In this document: positions 7,595 to 15,687 of the stretch, one piece after another | Position numbering within the stretch: the first letter of the stretch is position 1 | How the letters are laid out: the number at the start of each line of letters is the position of its first letter | DNA from: Streptomyces scabichelini | Lineage (GTDB): Bacteria > Actinomycetota > Actinomycetes > Streptomycetales > Streptomycetaceae | NCBI RefSeq assembly: GCF_011045015.1 | Contig: NZ_JAAKZY010000076.1 | Span: 1 to 44,376 of the forward strand | Direction: 5' to 3' | DNA: 44,376 bases | Position numbers and translations under genes: made by a program | Notes under the pieces: generated by a model | What the model was told of the DNA's origin: nothing | Database searches by the model: none | Seen by the model: the letters and a program-made list of their open reading frames with translations, nothing else

Positions 7595-9145
7595 CTATTT
7601 GGCGCCCAAATCCCCCGAAGCCGCCAGCTCGGCAACCCGCACCAACGTGCGCACCGCCGAACCCGTACCACCCTTCGGCGTGTAGCCGAAGGGACCGGAC
7701 TCGTTGAAGGCCGGGCCCGCGATGTCGAGGTGGGCCCATGTGATCCCCTCGCCCACGAACTCCTTCAGGAACAGCCCGGCGACCAGCCCACCACCCATCC
7801 GCTCACCCATGTTGGCGATATCGGCGGTGGGGGAGTCCATCCCCTTCTTCAGGTGATCCGGCAGCGGCATCGGCCAGGACGGCTCACCGGCCTCCTCCGC
7901 GGCCTCGACGACCGCGGTGCGGAACGCGTCGTCGTTGGCCATCACCCCGAAGGTGCGGTTGCCCAGAGCGAGAACCATCGCACCGGTCAGCGTCGCCACG
8001 TCCACGATCGCGTCCGGCTTGTCCTCGGACGCCTTCCACAGCGCGTCGGCCAGCACGAGGCGGCCCTCGGCGTCGGTGTTGAGGACCTCGACGGTCTTGC
8101 CGCTGTACATGCGCAGCACGTCACCCGGGCGGGTGGCGGAGCCCGAGGGCATGTTCTCGGCCAGGGCGAGCCAGCCGGTCACGTTGACCTCGAGACCCAG
8201 CCGAGCGGCGGCGACCACCGCGGCGAACACGGCGGCGGCGCCGCTCATGTCGCACTTCATCGTCTCGTTGTGCCCGGCCGGCTTGAGCGAGATGCCGCCC
8301 GAGTCGTACGTGATGCCCTTGCCGACGAAGGCCAGGTGCTTCTTCGCCTTGGAGGAGGTGTACGACAGCTTCACGAGGCGGGGAGCGGACGCGGATCCGG
8401 CGCCGACGCCGAGGATGCCCCCGTATCCGCCCTTCTCCAGCGCCTTCTCGTCGAGCACCTGCACCTTGATGCCGTGCTCCTTGGCCGCGGTCTGCGCGAC
8501 GGCGGCGAAGGCCTCGGGGTTCAGGTCGTTCGGCGGGGTGTTGACGAGGTCACGGGCGCGGTTGAGCTCCTCGGACACGGCGACGGCACGCTCGACGGCC
8601 GCCTTGTACGCCTTGTCGCGGGGCTTGCCGCCGAGGAGGGCGACCTCGGCGAGCGGGGGCTTGCCGTTCTTCCCGTCCTTCTTGCCGTTCCTGCCGTTCT
8701 CCTTGTACGTGTCGAAGGCGTACGCGCCGAGCAGCGCGCCCTCACCGATGGCGCCCGCGTCGGCGGCGTCGGCGACCGGCAGGGCGAACGCGGCCTTCTT
8801 CGAGCCGGCGAGCGCGCGGGCGGCGGCACCGGCGGCGCGGCGCAGCGTCTCCGTGTCGAACGAGGCGCCCTTGTCGGGCTGCGCACCGAGACCGACCGCC
8901 AGCACGACCGGTGCCTTGAAGCCGGACGGCGCCGGCAACTTCGTCACCTCGCCCTCGCCACCGGAGGCGCCGAGGGTCTCCAGAACGCCGGCGAGCCCGC
9001 CGTCGTACGCCTTGTCCACGGCCTCGGCGCCCGGCGCGACAACCAGGTCACCGGACTTGGCGGAGCCGCCCTTGGCGACACCGACGACGATCGCGTCGGC
9101 CCGCAGGCCGGGCGCTGCGGCGGTGCTGAGAGTGAGAGCAGTCAC
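7595..9145 (-). CDS. pepA: Leucyl aminopeptidase (M17 family)
   Basis: A 516-residue cytosolic di-metal exopeptidase that releases N-terminal residues, especially leucine. The family signature NTDAEGRLVLADAL and the metal/catalytic segment VGKGITYDSGGISLKP are both present in the C-terminal catalytic domain; the N-terminal ~170 residues are the usual non-catalytic domain. A Lys/Gly-rich insert (about NGRNGKKDGKNGK) sits in the interdomain region. It starts at GTG 9145, with only a weak purine-rich stretch (GGAAGCGAG) upstream. It is transcribed in the same direction as lpd and the RDD gene, with gaps of 268 and 180 nt, so probably separately. Confidence 0.96.
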   Translation of the reverse strand: MTALTLSTAAAPGLRADAIVVGVAKGGSAKSGDLVVAPGAEAVDKAYDGGLAGVLETLGASGGEGEVTKLPAPSGFKAPVVLAVGLGAQPDKGASFDTETLRRAAGAAARALAGSKKAAFALPVADAADAGAIGEGALLGAYAFDTYKENGRNGKKDGKNGKPPLAEVALLGGKPRDKAYKAAVERAVAVSEELNRARDLVNTPPNDLNPEAFAAVAQTAAKEHGIKVQVLDEKALEKGGYGGILGVGAGSASAPRLVKLSYTSSKAKKHLAFVGKGITYDSGGISLKPAGHNETMKCDMSGAAAVFAAVVAAARLGLEVNVTGWLALAENMPSGSATRPGDVLRMYSGKTVEVLNTDAEGRLVLADALWKASEDKPDAIVDVATLTGAMVLALGNRTFGVMANDDAFRTAVVEAAEEAGEPSWPMPLPDHLKKGMDSPTADIANMGERMGGGLVAGLFLKEFVGEGITWAHLDIAGPAFNESGPFGYTPKGGTGSAVRTLVRVAELAASGDLGAK

Positions 9146-9325
9146 GGTGGTGAAATCTCGCTTCCATTGAGTTGCTGTGGCCGAGAAGGGTGGCTCGGCC
9201 GGGCCCGACGAAGGAGCCTAGAAGACGGCGGATCGGCAGGCTGGACCGGACCGGAGGGGTATCGGACATGAGCCTACGCGCGGTGGCGGGTTTCGCTCAC
9301 TCCGCGGCCGTTCATCGGGGGCGTC

Positions 9326-9931
9326 CTACCAGGAGGGCATGGGCGCGGGAGGCGGCGGCGGTGCGAGCCGGAAACCCGTGACCGACGTCCCGGCGACGCG
9401 GTCCGCGAGGGAGCGGCGGGTCGGAGACAGGACGGGCAGGGCGTTCAGGAGGAAGGCGGCCACGGCGACGGCCCAGCACAGGAACGAGACCACGAACCAG
9501 CCCTCGACCAGCAGACAGCACGCCAGCGCGAACAGGCCGACGTCGGCCGTGGTCGTCACGGCCGCGCGCACGGCGGCCCGGTGCGGCGGGCACTCGGCGA
9601 CCTTCAGACCCAGCAGGGCCTTGCCGAGGGTGCGCTTGGAGAAGGCGAGCGTCACCCACTGGTAGAGGAAGGTGGCGAGCACCAGCAGCCCGAAGGCCTG
9701 CTCCACGTACAGCACGGCCTTGTTCCACAGCGAGAGCCCCAAGTCCTCGGAGGCCTCGACGAGTTCGCCGCGCGAGGTGAGGATCTCCCAGCCGCTCGCC
9801 GTCGCGAGGTCGGGCAGATCCGTCACGAGCGCGGAGATCCGGTTGAAGGTGAACACGGCGAGCGCGGTGGCGAGTGCGAGCACCAGCGCGAAGTCGATCA
9901 GCCAGGCTAAGGCGCGACGAGATTTCGGCAC
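9326..9931 (-). CDS. RDD family membrane protein
   Basis: A 201-residue integral membrane protein. It starts VPKSRRALAWLIDFALVLAL, typical of RDD proteins: an Arg near the N-terminus, then LIDF at the head of the first membrane segment. Further hydrophobic segments lie near residues 75-95, 125-145 and 145-165, and the C-terminal SLADRVAGTSV matches the last RDD motif. The frame stays open to 10369 but overlaps cobS; the GTG at 9931 has a GGGGGA ribosome site and begins at the conserved part. Function of this family is mostly unknown; some members are proposed ion antiporters. The end is proline-rich. Confidence 0.85.
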   Translation of the reverse strand: MPKSRRALAWLIDFALVLALATALAVFTFNRISALVTDLPDLATASGWEILTSRGELVEASEDLGLSLWNKAVLYVEQAFGLLVLATFLYQWVTLAFSKRTLGKALLGLKVAECPPHRAAVRAAVTTTADVGLFALACCLLVEGWFVVSFLCWAVAVAAFLLNALPVLSPTRRSLADRVAGTSVTGFRLAPPPPPAPMPSW

Positions 9932-9973
9932 AATTGTCCCCCGAGCATCATCAGTTGTCCGGTGCAGTTGTCC
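9931..9973. repeat. Three direct repeats CARTTGTCC upstream of the RDD gene
   Basis: CAATTGTCC at 9931-9939, CAGTTGTCC at 9952-9960 and CAGTTGTCC at 9965-9973. The first overlaps the start codon. The short gap up to cobS is AT-richer than its surroundings. They could be regulator half-sites or chance; no binding protein is evident. Confidence 0.4.
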
Positions 9974-10007
9974 GTTCGGCAGGTTATGCAGATTATTGGG
10001 TCTGCCT

Positions 10008-10889
10008 TCAGCCCAGGGCCAGAACGACCAACGAAATCGTCGCCGCCGTCTCCGCAAGCCCGCCGAACACATCGCCCGTGACGCCGCCGAACCGGCGGAC
10101 GCAGTGCCGCAGCAGGAGTTCGGCCGCCGCGCAGGCGGCGAGCACGGCGATCGCGCCGCGGACGATGCCGTACGTCCCGTCGTACGCCCCGAAGAGCGCG
10201 CCCGCGCCCGTGACGACGGCCGCCGTGATGAGTGCGGCACGAACGGGGACCGTGCCCGCGACCGCGGCGCCCAGGCCCTCGGGGCGGGCCGGCGGCACCC
10301 CCGCACGGGCGGCAAGGGTGAGCGCGAGCCGGGCGGCGGTCGCCGAGACGACGGCCGCGAACATGCCACGGGCCCAGGAGGACCCGTACGCCTGGGAGAG
10401 CGCCGCGACCTGGGCGAGCAGCACGAAGAGCAGGGTGATGACCCCGAACGGGCCGATGTCCGACTGCTTCATGATGCGCAGCGCGTCCTCGGCGGGCCTG
10501 CCGCTGCCGAGGCCGTCCGCGGTGTCGGCGAGCCCGTCGAGATGGAGTCCGCGCGTGAGGACGGCGGGTATCGCGGCGGTGACCACGGCGGTGAGCAGCG
10601 CGCCGGCACCCAGAAGCAGGAACAGCCCGCCCGTCGCGGCCGCGCACAGGCCGACGGCCAGACCCGCGACGGGCGCGCAGAGCATGCCCGCGCGGGCGGC
10701 CTCGCGGTCCCAGCGGGACACCGTCACGGGGAACACGGTGAGGGTGCCGAAGGCGAAGCGGAGACCGTCCTGCCAGGGGGCCTTGGACGTGTCGGACGCG
10801 GGCTCGTCCCCTGGCTCGTTCCCCGGTTTGTTTGCGGGTTTGTTCTCGGGTTTGTTCTCCGACTCGGACACGGGCGCAGGGTACGGCAC
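10008..10889 (-). CDS. cobS: Adenosylcobinamide-GDP ribazoletransferase (cobalamin synthase)
   Basis: A 293-residue membrane enzyme joining alpha-ribazole to adenosylcobinamide-GDP, the last assembly step of adenosylcobalamin. The family start GLRFAFGTLTVFPV and the signature RGLHLDGLADTADGLGSGR followed by MKQSDIGPFGV are clear, with several membrane segments. The N-terminal ~35 residues are a low-complexity Asn-Lys-Pro-Glu tract encoded by a 12-bp repeat and absent from the core family. The start is uncertain: GTG 10889 is the longest; GTG 10871 has TACCCT six bases upstream and could be leaderless. The divergent gene at 10928 begins 38 nt away. Confidence 0.93.
   Translation of the reverse strand: MPYPAPVSESENKPENKPANKPGNEPGDEPASDTSKAPWQDGLRFAFGTLTVFPVTVSRWDREAARAGMLCAPVAGLAVGLCAAATGGLFLLLGAGALLTAVVTAAIPAVLTRGLHLDGLADTADGLGSGRPAEDALRIMKQSDIGPFGVITLLFVLLAQVAALSQAYGSSWARGMFAAVVSATAARLALTLAARAGVPPARPEGLGAAVAGTVPVRAALITAAVVTGAGALFGAYDGTYGIVRGAIAVLAACAAAELLLRHCVRRFGGVTGDVFGGLAETAATISLVVLALG
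10825..10856. repeat. 12-bp tandem repeat inside the cobS 5' end
   Basis: GGTTTGTT recurs at 10825, 10837 and 10849, an exact 12-bp period. It encodes the repeated Asn-Lys-Pro-x tract at the CobS N-terminus. The T/A content is unusual for this genome. Confidence 0.7.
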
Positions 10890-10927
10890 GGCAGGCGGCG
10901 GGCCGGATCCGGTCGCAGGATGGGTCC

Positions 10928-11677
10928 ATGGGCGACTGGTGGTATCAGAACATCGTCGAGCCGGGGAAGCTGCCGCTGCTGCTGGCGCTCGCCTCGTTCG
11001 TGCTGACGTTCGCGAGCACGCGGGTCATCACCCGGCTCATCCGCGCGGGCAAGGGCCCCTTCCGCAACGTCACGCCCGGCGGCGTGCACGTCCACCACGT
11101 CGTCCCAGGAGTGATCCTCACCGTCGTCGGCGGCTTCGGCGGGGTGGCCGGCGGAGGGCACGGCGTCGGCTCGATGGTGTGCGCGGTGCTCTTCGGGATG
11201 GGCACGGGCCTGGTGCTCGACGAGTTCGCGCTGATCCTGCACCTCGACGACGTGTACTGGACCGAGGAGGGCCGCAAGAGCGTCGAGGTCGTGGCGATCA
11301 CGGCGGCGCTGGGGGGCCTGCTCCTCCTCGGCTTCGTGCCGTTCGGGGTCAACGACCTCAGCGAGGAGGAACTGCAGGACCGCGGCGCCCTCATCAGCAG
11401 CATGGTGGGGAACTTCCTCATCGCACTGCTCGCCCTCAGCAAGGGCAAGGCACGTCTCGCGATCTTCGGCGTGATCGTCCCGCTCATCGCCCTGATCGGC
11501 GCAGTCCGCCTCGCCCGCCCCGGCTCCCCGTGGGCCAAACGCTTCTACCGCCGCCGCCCGCGCGCCCGCGCCAGGTCAAGCCTGCGCGCATACCGCCACG
11601 ACCGCCGCTGGGCGGGCCCCCGCCGCCGACTGGAGGACTTGATCGGCGGCAGACCGGACCCGGCCCCGCGCTCTTAG
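10928..11677 (+). CDS. Conserved integral membrane protein with His/Asp motifs
   Basis: A 249-residue protein I cannot assign to a named family. Hydrophobic segments lie near residues 15-37, 58-78, 83-103, 120-140, 158-172 and 177-195. Two polar motifs stand out at or in the membrane: GGVHVHHVVPG (H54, H56, H57) and LVLDEFALILHLDDVYW (D98, E99, H105, D107, D108). Their clustering suggests metal binding or a membrane-embedded hydrolase-like site, but that is inference. The C-terminal ~50 residues are strongly basic. The ATG at 10928 has AGGA seven bases upstream; longer frames overlap cobS. It diverges from cobS, and a hairpin immediately follows the stop. Confidence 0.85.
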   Translation: MGDWWYQNIVEPGKLPLLLALASFVLTFASTRVITRLIRAGKGPFRNVTPGGVHVHHVVPGVILTVVGGFGGVAGGGHGVGSMVCAVLFGMGTGLVLDEFALILHLDDVYWTEEGRKSVEVVAITAALGGLLLLGFVPFGVNDLSEEELQDRGALISSMVGNFLIALLALSKGKARLAIFGVIVPLIALIGAVRLARPGSPWAKRFYRRRPRARARSSLRAYRHDRRWAGPRRRLEDLIGGRPDPAPRS

Positions 11678-11694
11678 GGAGGCCGCAGGCCTCC
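11678..11694 (+). terminator. Hairpin directly after the membrane-protein gene
   Basis: GGAGGCC and GGCCTCC pair around a GCA loop. The stem begins at the last base region of the stop codon and continues into the repeat-rich convergent gap before cobT. Confidence 0.55.
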
Positions 11695-11696
11695 TA

Positions 11697-11807
11697 GGGG
11701 CGCCGGGCTGTATCAACTTGCGGCTCCGCAGCGCCCTTCAGGGGCGCGGGGCTGTGTCAATTTGCGGCTCCGCCGCGTGGGCGCGACCAGCCACAACGAA
11801 CCCGCAG
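11697..11807 (+). repeat. Composite intergenic repeat between convergent genes
   Basis: GGGGCGCCGGGCTGTATCAA and GGGGCGCGGGGCTGTGTCAA, each followed by an A/T-rich TTGCGGCTCCGC block, are direct repeats at about 11697-11731 and 11741-11774. The second continues into GCGCGACCAGCCACAACGAA and CCCGCAG, which is the right half of the dispersed element. It therefore looks like a related or hybrid version of the same family. It fills the gap between the membrane protein and cobT. Confidence 0.65.
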
Positions 11808-11836
11808 CTTCGAAACCACCTCACCCAGCGGAGCGC

Positions 11837-12961
11837 TCACGCACTCTCCGAGCCCTGCGGCTCAAGGCTCGTGGACTCCTCCTCCGCGTCCTCCGCGTCC
11901 TTCGCCTCCTCCGGCTCCGCCATCTCCGGAAGCTCAGCGGCCAGCGCAGCCGCGGCCTGGACCAAGGGCAGAGCGAGCAGCGCCCCCGTACCCTCGCCGA
12001 CCGTGACCCCGTGGTCGAGCAGCGGCTCAAGGGCCATGCGGTCGAGGGCCTTCGCCTGGGCGGGCTCCCCGCTGTTCTGGCCCGCGAGCCACCAGTCGGG
12101 AGCGCGGAAGGCGACCCGCTGCCCGACCAGGGCGCACGCGGCGGACACGACACCGTCGAGGATCACCGGCGTCTTGCGTACCGCGCTCTGCAGCAGAAAG
12201 CCGGTCATCGCGGCGAGGTCCGCCCCGCCCACCGTCGCGAGCAGTTGCAACTGGTCCCCGAGTACGGGCCGGGCGCGCCGCAACGCGTCCCGTACGGCCG
12301 CGCACTTGCGCATCCAGGCCAGGTCGTCGATCGCGCGCCCGCCACGCCCGGTGACCACGGACGCATCGGTCCCGCACAGCGCGGCGATCAGTACCGCCGC
12401 GGCCGTCGTCCCGCCGACGCTCACATCCCCCAGTACGACCAGATCGGTCCCGGAGTCCGCCTCCTCGTCCGCGACGGCGACCCCCGCGCGGAACGCCGCC
12501 TCCGCCTCCTCGACGGACAGCGCGTCCTCCACGTCGATCCGTCCGGAGCCACGCCGCACCCGATGGCGCCCGACCTCGTCGGGCAGCGTCTCCGGCTCGC
12601 AGTCGAGCGCCATGTCGACCACGCGGACGGGCACGCCGAGCCGCCGGGCGAGCACCGCCGCGGGGCTCTCGCCGTCGAGCAGGGCGCGCACCAGCTGGTC
12701 GGCGCTGCCCAACGGCCGTGCCGAGACACCGAGTTCGGCAACCCCGTGGTCACCCGCGAACACCACCACACGCGGACGCTCGATCGCCCGCACCGGCACG
12801 GCCGACTGCGCGGCCGCCAGCCACTCACCGAGTTCGTCGAGGCGCCCGAGGGACCCGGGCGGCACGACCTGCCGCTCCCGGCGCGCCTCGGCATCACGGC
12901 GCACGCCACCGTCGGGGCGCTCGATCAGATCGGAGAAGTCGTCGAGATTAAGCGAGCTCAT
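11837..12961 (-). CDS. cobT: Nicotinate-nucleotide-dimethylbenzimidazole phosphoribosyltransferase
   Basis: A 374-residue enzyme that makes alpha-ribazole phosphate for the lower ligand of cobalamin. Characteristic segments are VVFAGDHGVAELGVS, LGDVSVGGTTAAAV and TGFLLQSAVRKTPVILDG, and the conserved C-terminal glutamate region lies in GVTVGEGTGAL. The ATG at 12961 lacks a ribosome site, but TACTGT ends seven bases upstream with TTGGAT 16 bases further, so the transcript may be leaderless. The frame is open upstream to 13132 only across a 15-bp tandem repeat and is unlikely to be translated there. The final ~30 residues are Glu/Ala-rich. It diverges from the methyltransferase gene. Confidence 0.94.
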   Translation of the reverse strand: MSSLNLDDFSDLIERPDGGVRRDAEARRERQVVPPGSLGRLDELGEWLAAAQSAVPVRAIERPRVVVFAGDHGVAELGVSARPLGSADQLVRALLDGESPAAVLARRLGVPVRVVDMALDCEPETLPDEVGRHRVRRGSGRIDVEDALSVEEAEAAFRAGVAVADEEADSGTDLVVLGDVSVGGTTAAAVLIAALCGTDASVVTGRGGRAIDDLAWMRKCAAVRDALRRARPVLGDQLQLLATVGGADLAAMTGFLLQSAVRKTPVILDGVVSAACALVGQRVAFRAPDWWLAGQNSGEPAQAKALDRMALEPLLDHGVTVGEGTGALLALPLVQAAAALAAELPEMAEPEEAKDAEDAEEESTSLEPQGSESA

Positions 12962-12968
12962 TCGCCGA

Positions 12969-12996
12969 ACAGTACCGGCAGCTTCATTGCATCCAA
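12969..12996 (-). promoter_or_regulatory. Putative leaderless promoter of cobT
   Basis: On the minus strand TTGGAT (12996-12991) and TACTGT (12974-12969) have a 16-bp spacer. Seven bases separate the -10 from the ATG at 12961, which places the expected transcription start on the start codon itself. This agrees with the missing ribosome-binding site. Confidence 0.5.
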
Positions 12997-13053
12997 GATC
13001 GTGATCCCATACGTTCCGGTTTGCAGTGGATTGTCGTACCGGGTCCTCTCGAG

Positions 13054-13102
13054 TCGTACTGCTTGCACCGTCTCGTACTGCACCGTCTCGTACTGCACCG
13101 TC
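13054..13102. repeat. Three tandem 15-bp repeats in the cobT/methyltransferase divergent gap
   Basis: TCGTACTGCACCGTC occurs exactly at 13073-13087 and 13088-13102, preceded at 13054-13072 by a 19-bp version with a TTGC insertion. The array lies just upstream of the methyltransferase ribosome site. It may be an iterated protein-binding site or a slippage product. Confidence 0.8.
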
Positions 13103-13119
13103 CCTGGCAGGAGCCCCCC

Positions 13120-14127
13120 ATGTCCCCCACACTCACACCCACACCCACACCCACACCGCAGACCGTGGCCGCGCGTCGCGCCGCGTATCGCGTCGAACTC
13201 GCCCTGGAGACCGACCAGTTCCACGAACCGCGCAGACCCGACTGCCCCTGGTGCGGTTCGCGGCGGCTGCGCACCCGGCTGCGTACCCCGGACCTGCTCC
13301 AGCGCATGCCCGGCACCTTCGTCGTCGACGAGTGCGAGGACTGCGCGCACGCCTTCCAGAACCCCCGCCTCACCGCCGAGGGCCTGGCCTTCCACCACCG
13401 GGACTTCCGCGACGACACCCTGCCCGCGCGACTCCTCCGCACCAGGGGAGGCCGCAGAAGCCACGAGGCGGCGGCTCGCGCGATGCTCCCGTATCCCGAG
13501 CCCGAGAGCTGGCTGGACGTCGGCACCGGGTACGGCCGTTTCCCGGCCGTCGCCAGGGAGGTGCACCCGTACACGGCCTTCGACGGGACCGACCCCACCC
13601 CGCGGGTCGAAAGGGCGCGGGTGGCGGGCCGGATCGAGGAGGCGTACCGCGGCCGGCTGCCCGACCTCGTCGAGCGGCTGCGCGCCCGCTACGACGTAGT
13701 GAGCCTCTTCCGCCACCTCGAATACAGCCCCGACCCGCGCGAGGAGCTGCGCGCCGCGCTCGCCGTGCTGCGCCCCGGCGGACATCTGCTGGTCGAGGTC
13801 CCGGACCCCGACTGCGCGTTCGGCGCGCTGCTCGGCAAGTGGTGGCTGCCGTACGGCCAGCCGCGGCACCTGCACCTCATGCCGCTGCGCAACCTCCTCG
13901 GCGAACTCGACGCACTCGGCTGCACGGTCGTCTCCACCGACCGCCGCGAACCGCACATCCCGTACGACCTCACCGGCGCGCTCGCGCTCCGCCTGTCGGG
14001 TGCCCGGTTCTGTACGCCTCTGTTCGCCGCCGCGTTCGCCCTGGACCAGGCCCTGGCCCCGCTGCTGCGCCGCACCCGCTTCTCGAACTCGTACCGGGTG
14101 ATCGCACGCAGGGGTATGTCGGCCTGA
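13120..14127 (+). CDS. Class I SAM-dependent methyltransferase with N-terminal zinc ribbon
   Basis: A 335-residue protein. After a Thr-Pro repeat (residues 4-13, encoded by CACACC units) come two Cys pairs, CPWCGS and CEDCAHAFQNPR, a likely zinc ribbon of the kind seen in Methyltransf_23-type proteins. The SAM-binding motif is WLDVGTGYGRF near residue 130, with the later motif LRPGGHLLVEVPDPD. The substrate is unknown; relatives often act on sugars or natural-product intermediates. The ATG at 13120 has GGCAGGAG upstream; longer frames run into the tandem repeats. It sits between cobT and cobU, but nothing in it indicates a cobalamin role. Confidence 0.88.
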   Translation: MSPTLTPTPTPTPQTVAARRAAYRVELALETDQFHEPRRPDCPWCGSRRLRTRLRTPDLLQRMPGTFVVDECEDCAHAFQNPRLTAEGLAFHHRDFRDDTLPARLLRTRGGRRSHEAAARAMLPYPEPESWLDVGTGYGRFPAVAREVHPYTAFDGTDPTPRVERARVAGRIEEAYRGRLPDLVERLRARYDVVSLFRHLEYSPDPREELRAALAVLRPGGHLLVEVPDPDCAFGALLGKWWLPYGQPRHLHLMPLRNLLGELDALGCTVVSTDRREPHIPYDLTGALALRLSGARFCTPLFAAAFALDQALAPLLRRTRFSNSYRVIARRGMSA

Positions 14128-14191
14128 GCGGAGTATGTCGGCTGAGCCTCGTGCCGCTCCGCGGCCCGGAGCCGGTCCACTCCCCGGCCCC

Positions 14192-15427
14192 TCACCCCCG
14201 CAGCGACAGCGCCTGCCCCGCCACCACCAGCAGCACGTGCTCGCACTCGGACGCGAACGCCGCGTTCAGGCGGCCCAGTTCATCGCGGTAGCGGCGGCCG
14301 GAGGGGGTGGCGGGGACGATGCCGGAGCCGACCTCGTTGGAGACGGCGACGAGGGTACGCCGGGTCTCCCGGACGGCGGCCGTCAGCTCCTCGACCCGGG
14401 CCCGCAGCGCCTGTTCGCCACCGCCGGCCCACTCGTCGTCGTCCCAGGCGTCGACGGCGTCCATCGCGTCCGTCAGCCACAGCGACAGACAGTCGATCAG
14501 CAGCGGCGGCCCGTCCTCCTTCAGGAGGGGTACGAGGTCGCAGGTCTCGGCGGTACGCCAGGAACCGGGGCGCCGCTCGCGATGGGCGCTCACCCGGGCG
14601 GCCCATTCGCTGTCCCCGTTGCGGGCACCACCCGTCGCCACGTACAGCACATCCGGGAAGGCCTCGAGCCGCCGCTCCGCCTCCACCGACTTCCCGGACC
14701 GCGCCCCGCCGAGCACCAGGGTCCGGCGCGGTACGTCGGGCACGTCCTCGTACACCCCCACGATCAGCGTCGTCCCGTCCGGCACCGCCCGCGCCCCCGC
14801 CGCCGCGAGCCGCCGCCGCAGTTCGGGGCCCGGCGGCACGTCGTGGCCGACATGCACCGCGATCACGTCCGTCGTGGGCCCGACGGCCCCGACCGCGCGC
14901 AACCGGGCCAGCGCGTCCGGCCGCCCCAGAACATCGGCGACCACCATGTCGTACGCCTCGCCGCTCCCGCCCGGCCCGCCGGTCCCGTACGTTCCGTCCG
15001 TCCCGTCGAGCCCCGAGGGCGCCGCGCCCGGCGGCAGATACAGCAGCCGCTGCCCGTCCGGCCCGCTCACCGCGTACCCCGTCCCCGGCGCGTCCAGCGG
15101 CACAGCCCGCACCCGATGCCCGGTCAGCAGCGCCAGCTCCCGCCCGTCCGGCACCCGTCCGGGCTGCGGCAACCCGGCCGGCACCTCCACCGCGGGCCCG
15201 TCATGGGGATGCGACAACAACACCTGCCGCACACCGCCCAGGGACCGCCCCACCCGAGCAGCCGCGAACGCCGCCCCGGGAGTGAGGTCGAGCAACAACG
15301 TGCCGTCCACAAGAACCGCGGTCGCCGCCCGCGCATACGCCCCGAGCGCGACCGCACAGGCCGCACAGGGACAGCCGGGACGAGGCAGGCCATCGGGAGC
15401 ACCGGTCCCGAGCAGAGTGATGTCCAC
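14192..15427 (-). CDS. cobU: MBL-like domain fused to adenosylcobinamide kinase/guanylyltransferase
   Basis: A 411-residue two-domain protein. The C-terminal part (about 235-411) is CobU/CobP: P-loop GGARSGKS at 240-247, the guanylyl-acceptor His in AHRERRPGSW (H282), and VVSN-type motifs (VAVSNEVGSGIVP). It phosphorylates adenosylcobinamide and couples it to GMP. The N-terminal ~230 residues resemble a PhnP-like metallo-beta-lactamase fold: LLGTGAPDGLPRPGCPCAAC start, LLLDLTPG, then SHPHDGPA. The canonical HxHxDH ligand set is degenerate here, so the domain may be inactive or bind differently. Start is GTG 15427 with a weak ribosome site. It belongs with nearby cobS and cobT. Confidence 0.92.
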   Translation of the reverse strand: MDITLLGTGAPDGLPRPGCPCAACAVALGAYARAATAVLVDGTLLLDLTPGAAFAAARVGRSLGGVRQVLLSHPHDGPAVEVPAGLPQPGRVPDGRELALLTGHRVRAVPLDAPGTGYAVSGPDGQRLLYLPPGAAPSGLDGTDGTYGTGGPGGSGEAYDMVVADVLGRPDALARLRAVGAVGPTTDVIAVHVGHDVPPGPELRRRLAAAGARAVPDGTTLIVGVYEDVPDVPRRTLVLGGARSGKSVEAERRLEAFPDVLYVATGGARNGDSEWAARVSAHRERRPGSWRTAETCDLVPLLKEDGPPLLIDCLSLWLTDAMDAVDAWDDDEWAGGGEQALRARVEELTAAVRETRRTLVAVSNEVGSGIVPATPSGRRYRDELGRLNAAFASECEHVLLVVAGQALSLRG

Positions 15428-15530
15428 GGAACCGATTTTTCCGCCTCAACTCAGCTCGTGCGCGACAGGGGGCACTCCGTTACGCGACAGGGGGCGCCCC
15501 TTCAGCCGTGCATCCGGGCCCACGACAGGC

Positions 15531-15580
15531 GCCCCGTAAGGGGCGCGGGGAACTGCGCGACCAGCCACACACGACCCGCA
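15531..15580 (+). repeat. Dispersed intergenic repeat, copy 3
   Basis: A near-consensus copy: hairpin GCCCC-GTAA-GGGGC, then GCGGGGAACTGCGCGACCAG, then CCACACACGACCCGCA. It lies in the divergent gap between cobU and the small gene at 15688. Confidence 0.85.
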
Positions 15581-15687
15581 CCCACCACACAACACTCCCC
15601 GACCTGCCCCTTTGAACACCGCACCCCAAGCGGAGCGCCTAGGCTTCAGCAAGGCAACCGGATCTTGCTCGGTACTTGGGAGGCGAC

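Noticed and set aside
10890..10927. Cobalamin riboswitch near the cob genes
   Set aside because: No B12-box-like sequence or space for an aptamer in the 38-bp gap; none was seen upstream of cobT or cobU either.
13129..13157. CACACC repeat as a regulatory array
   Set aside because: It is in frame within the methyltransferase start and encodes Thr-Pro; more likely a coding microsatellite.
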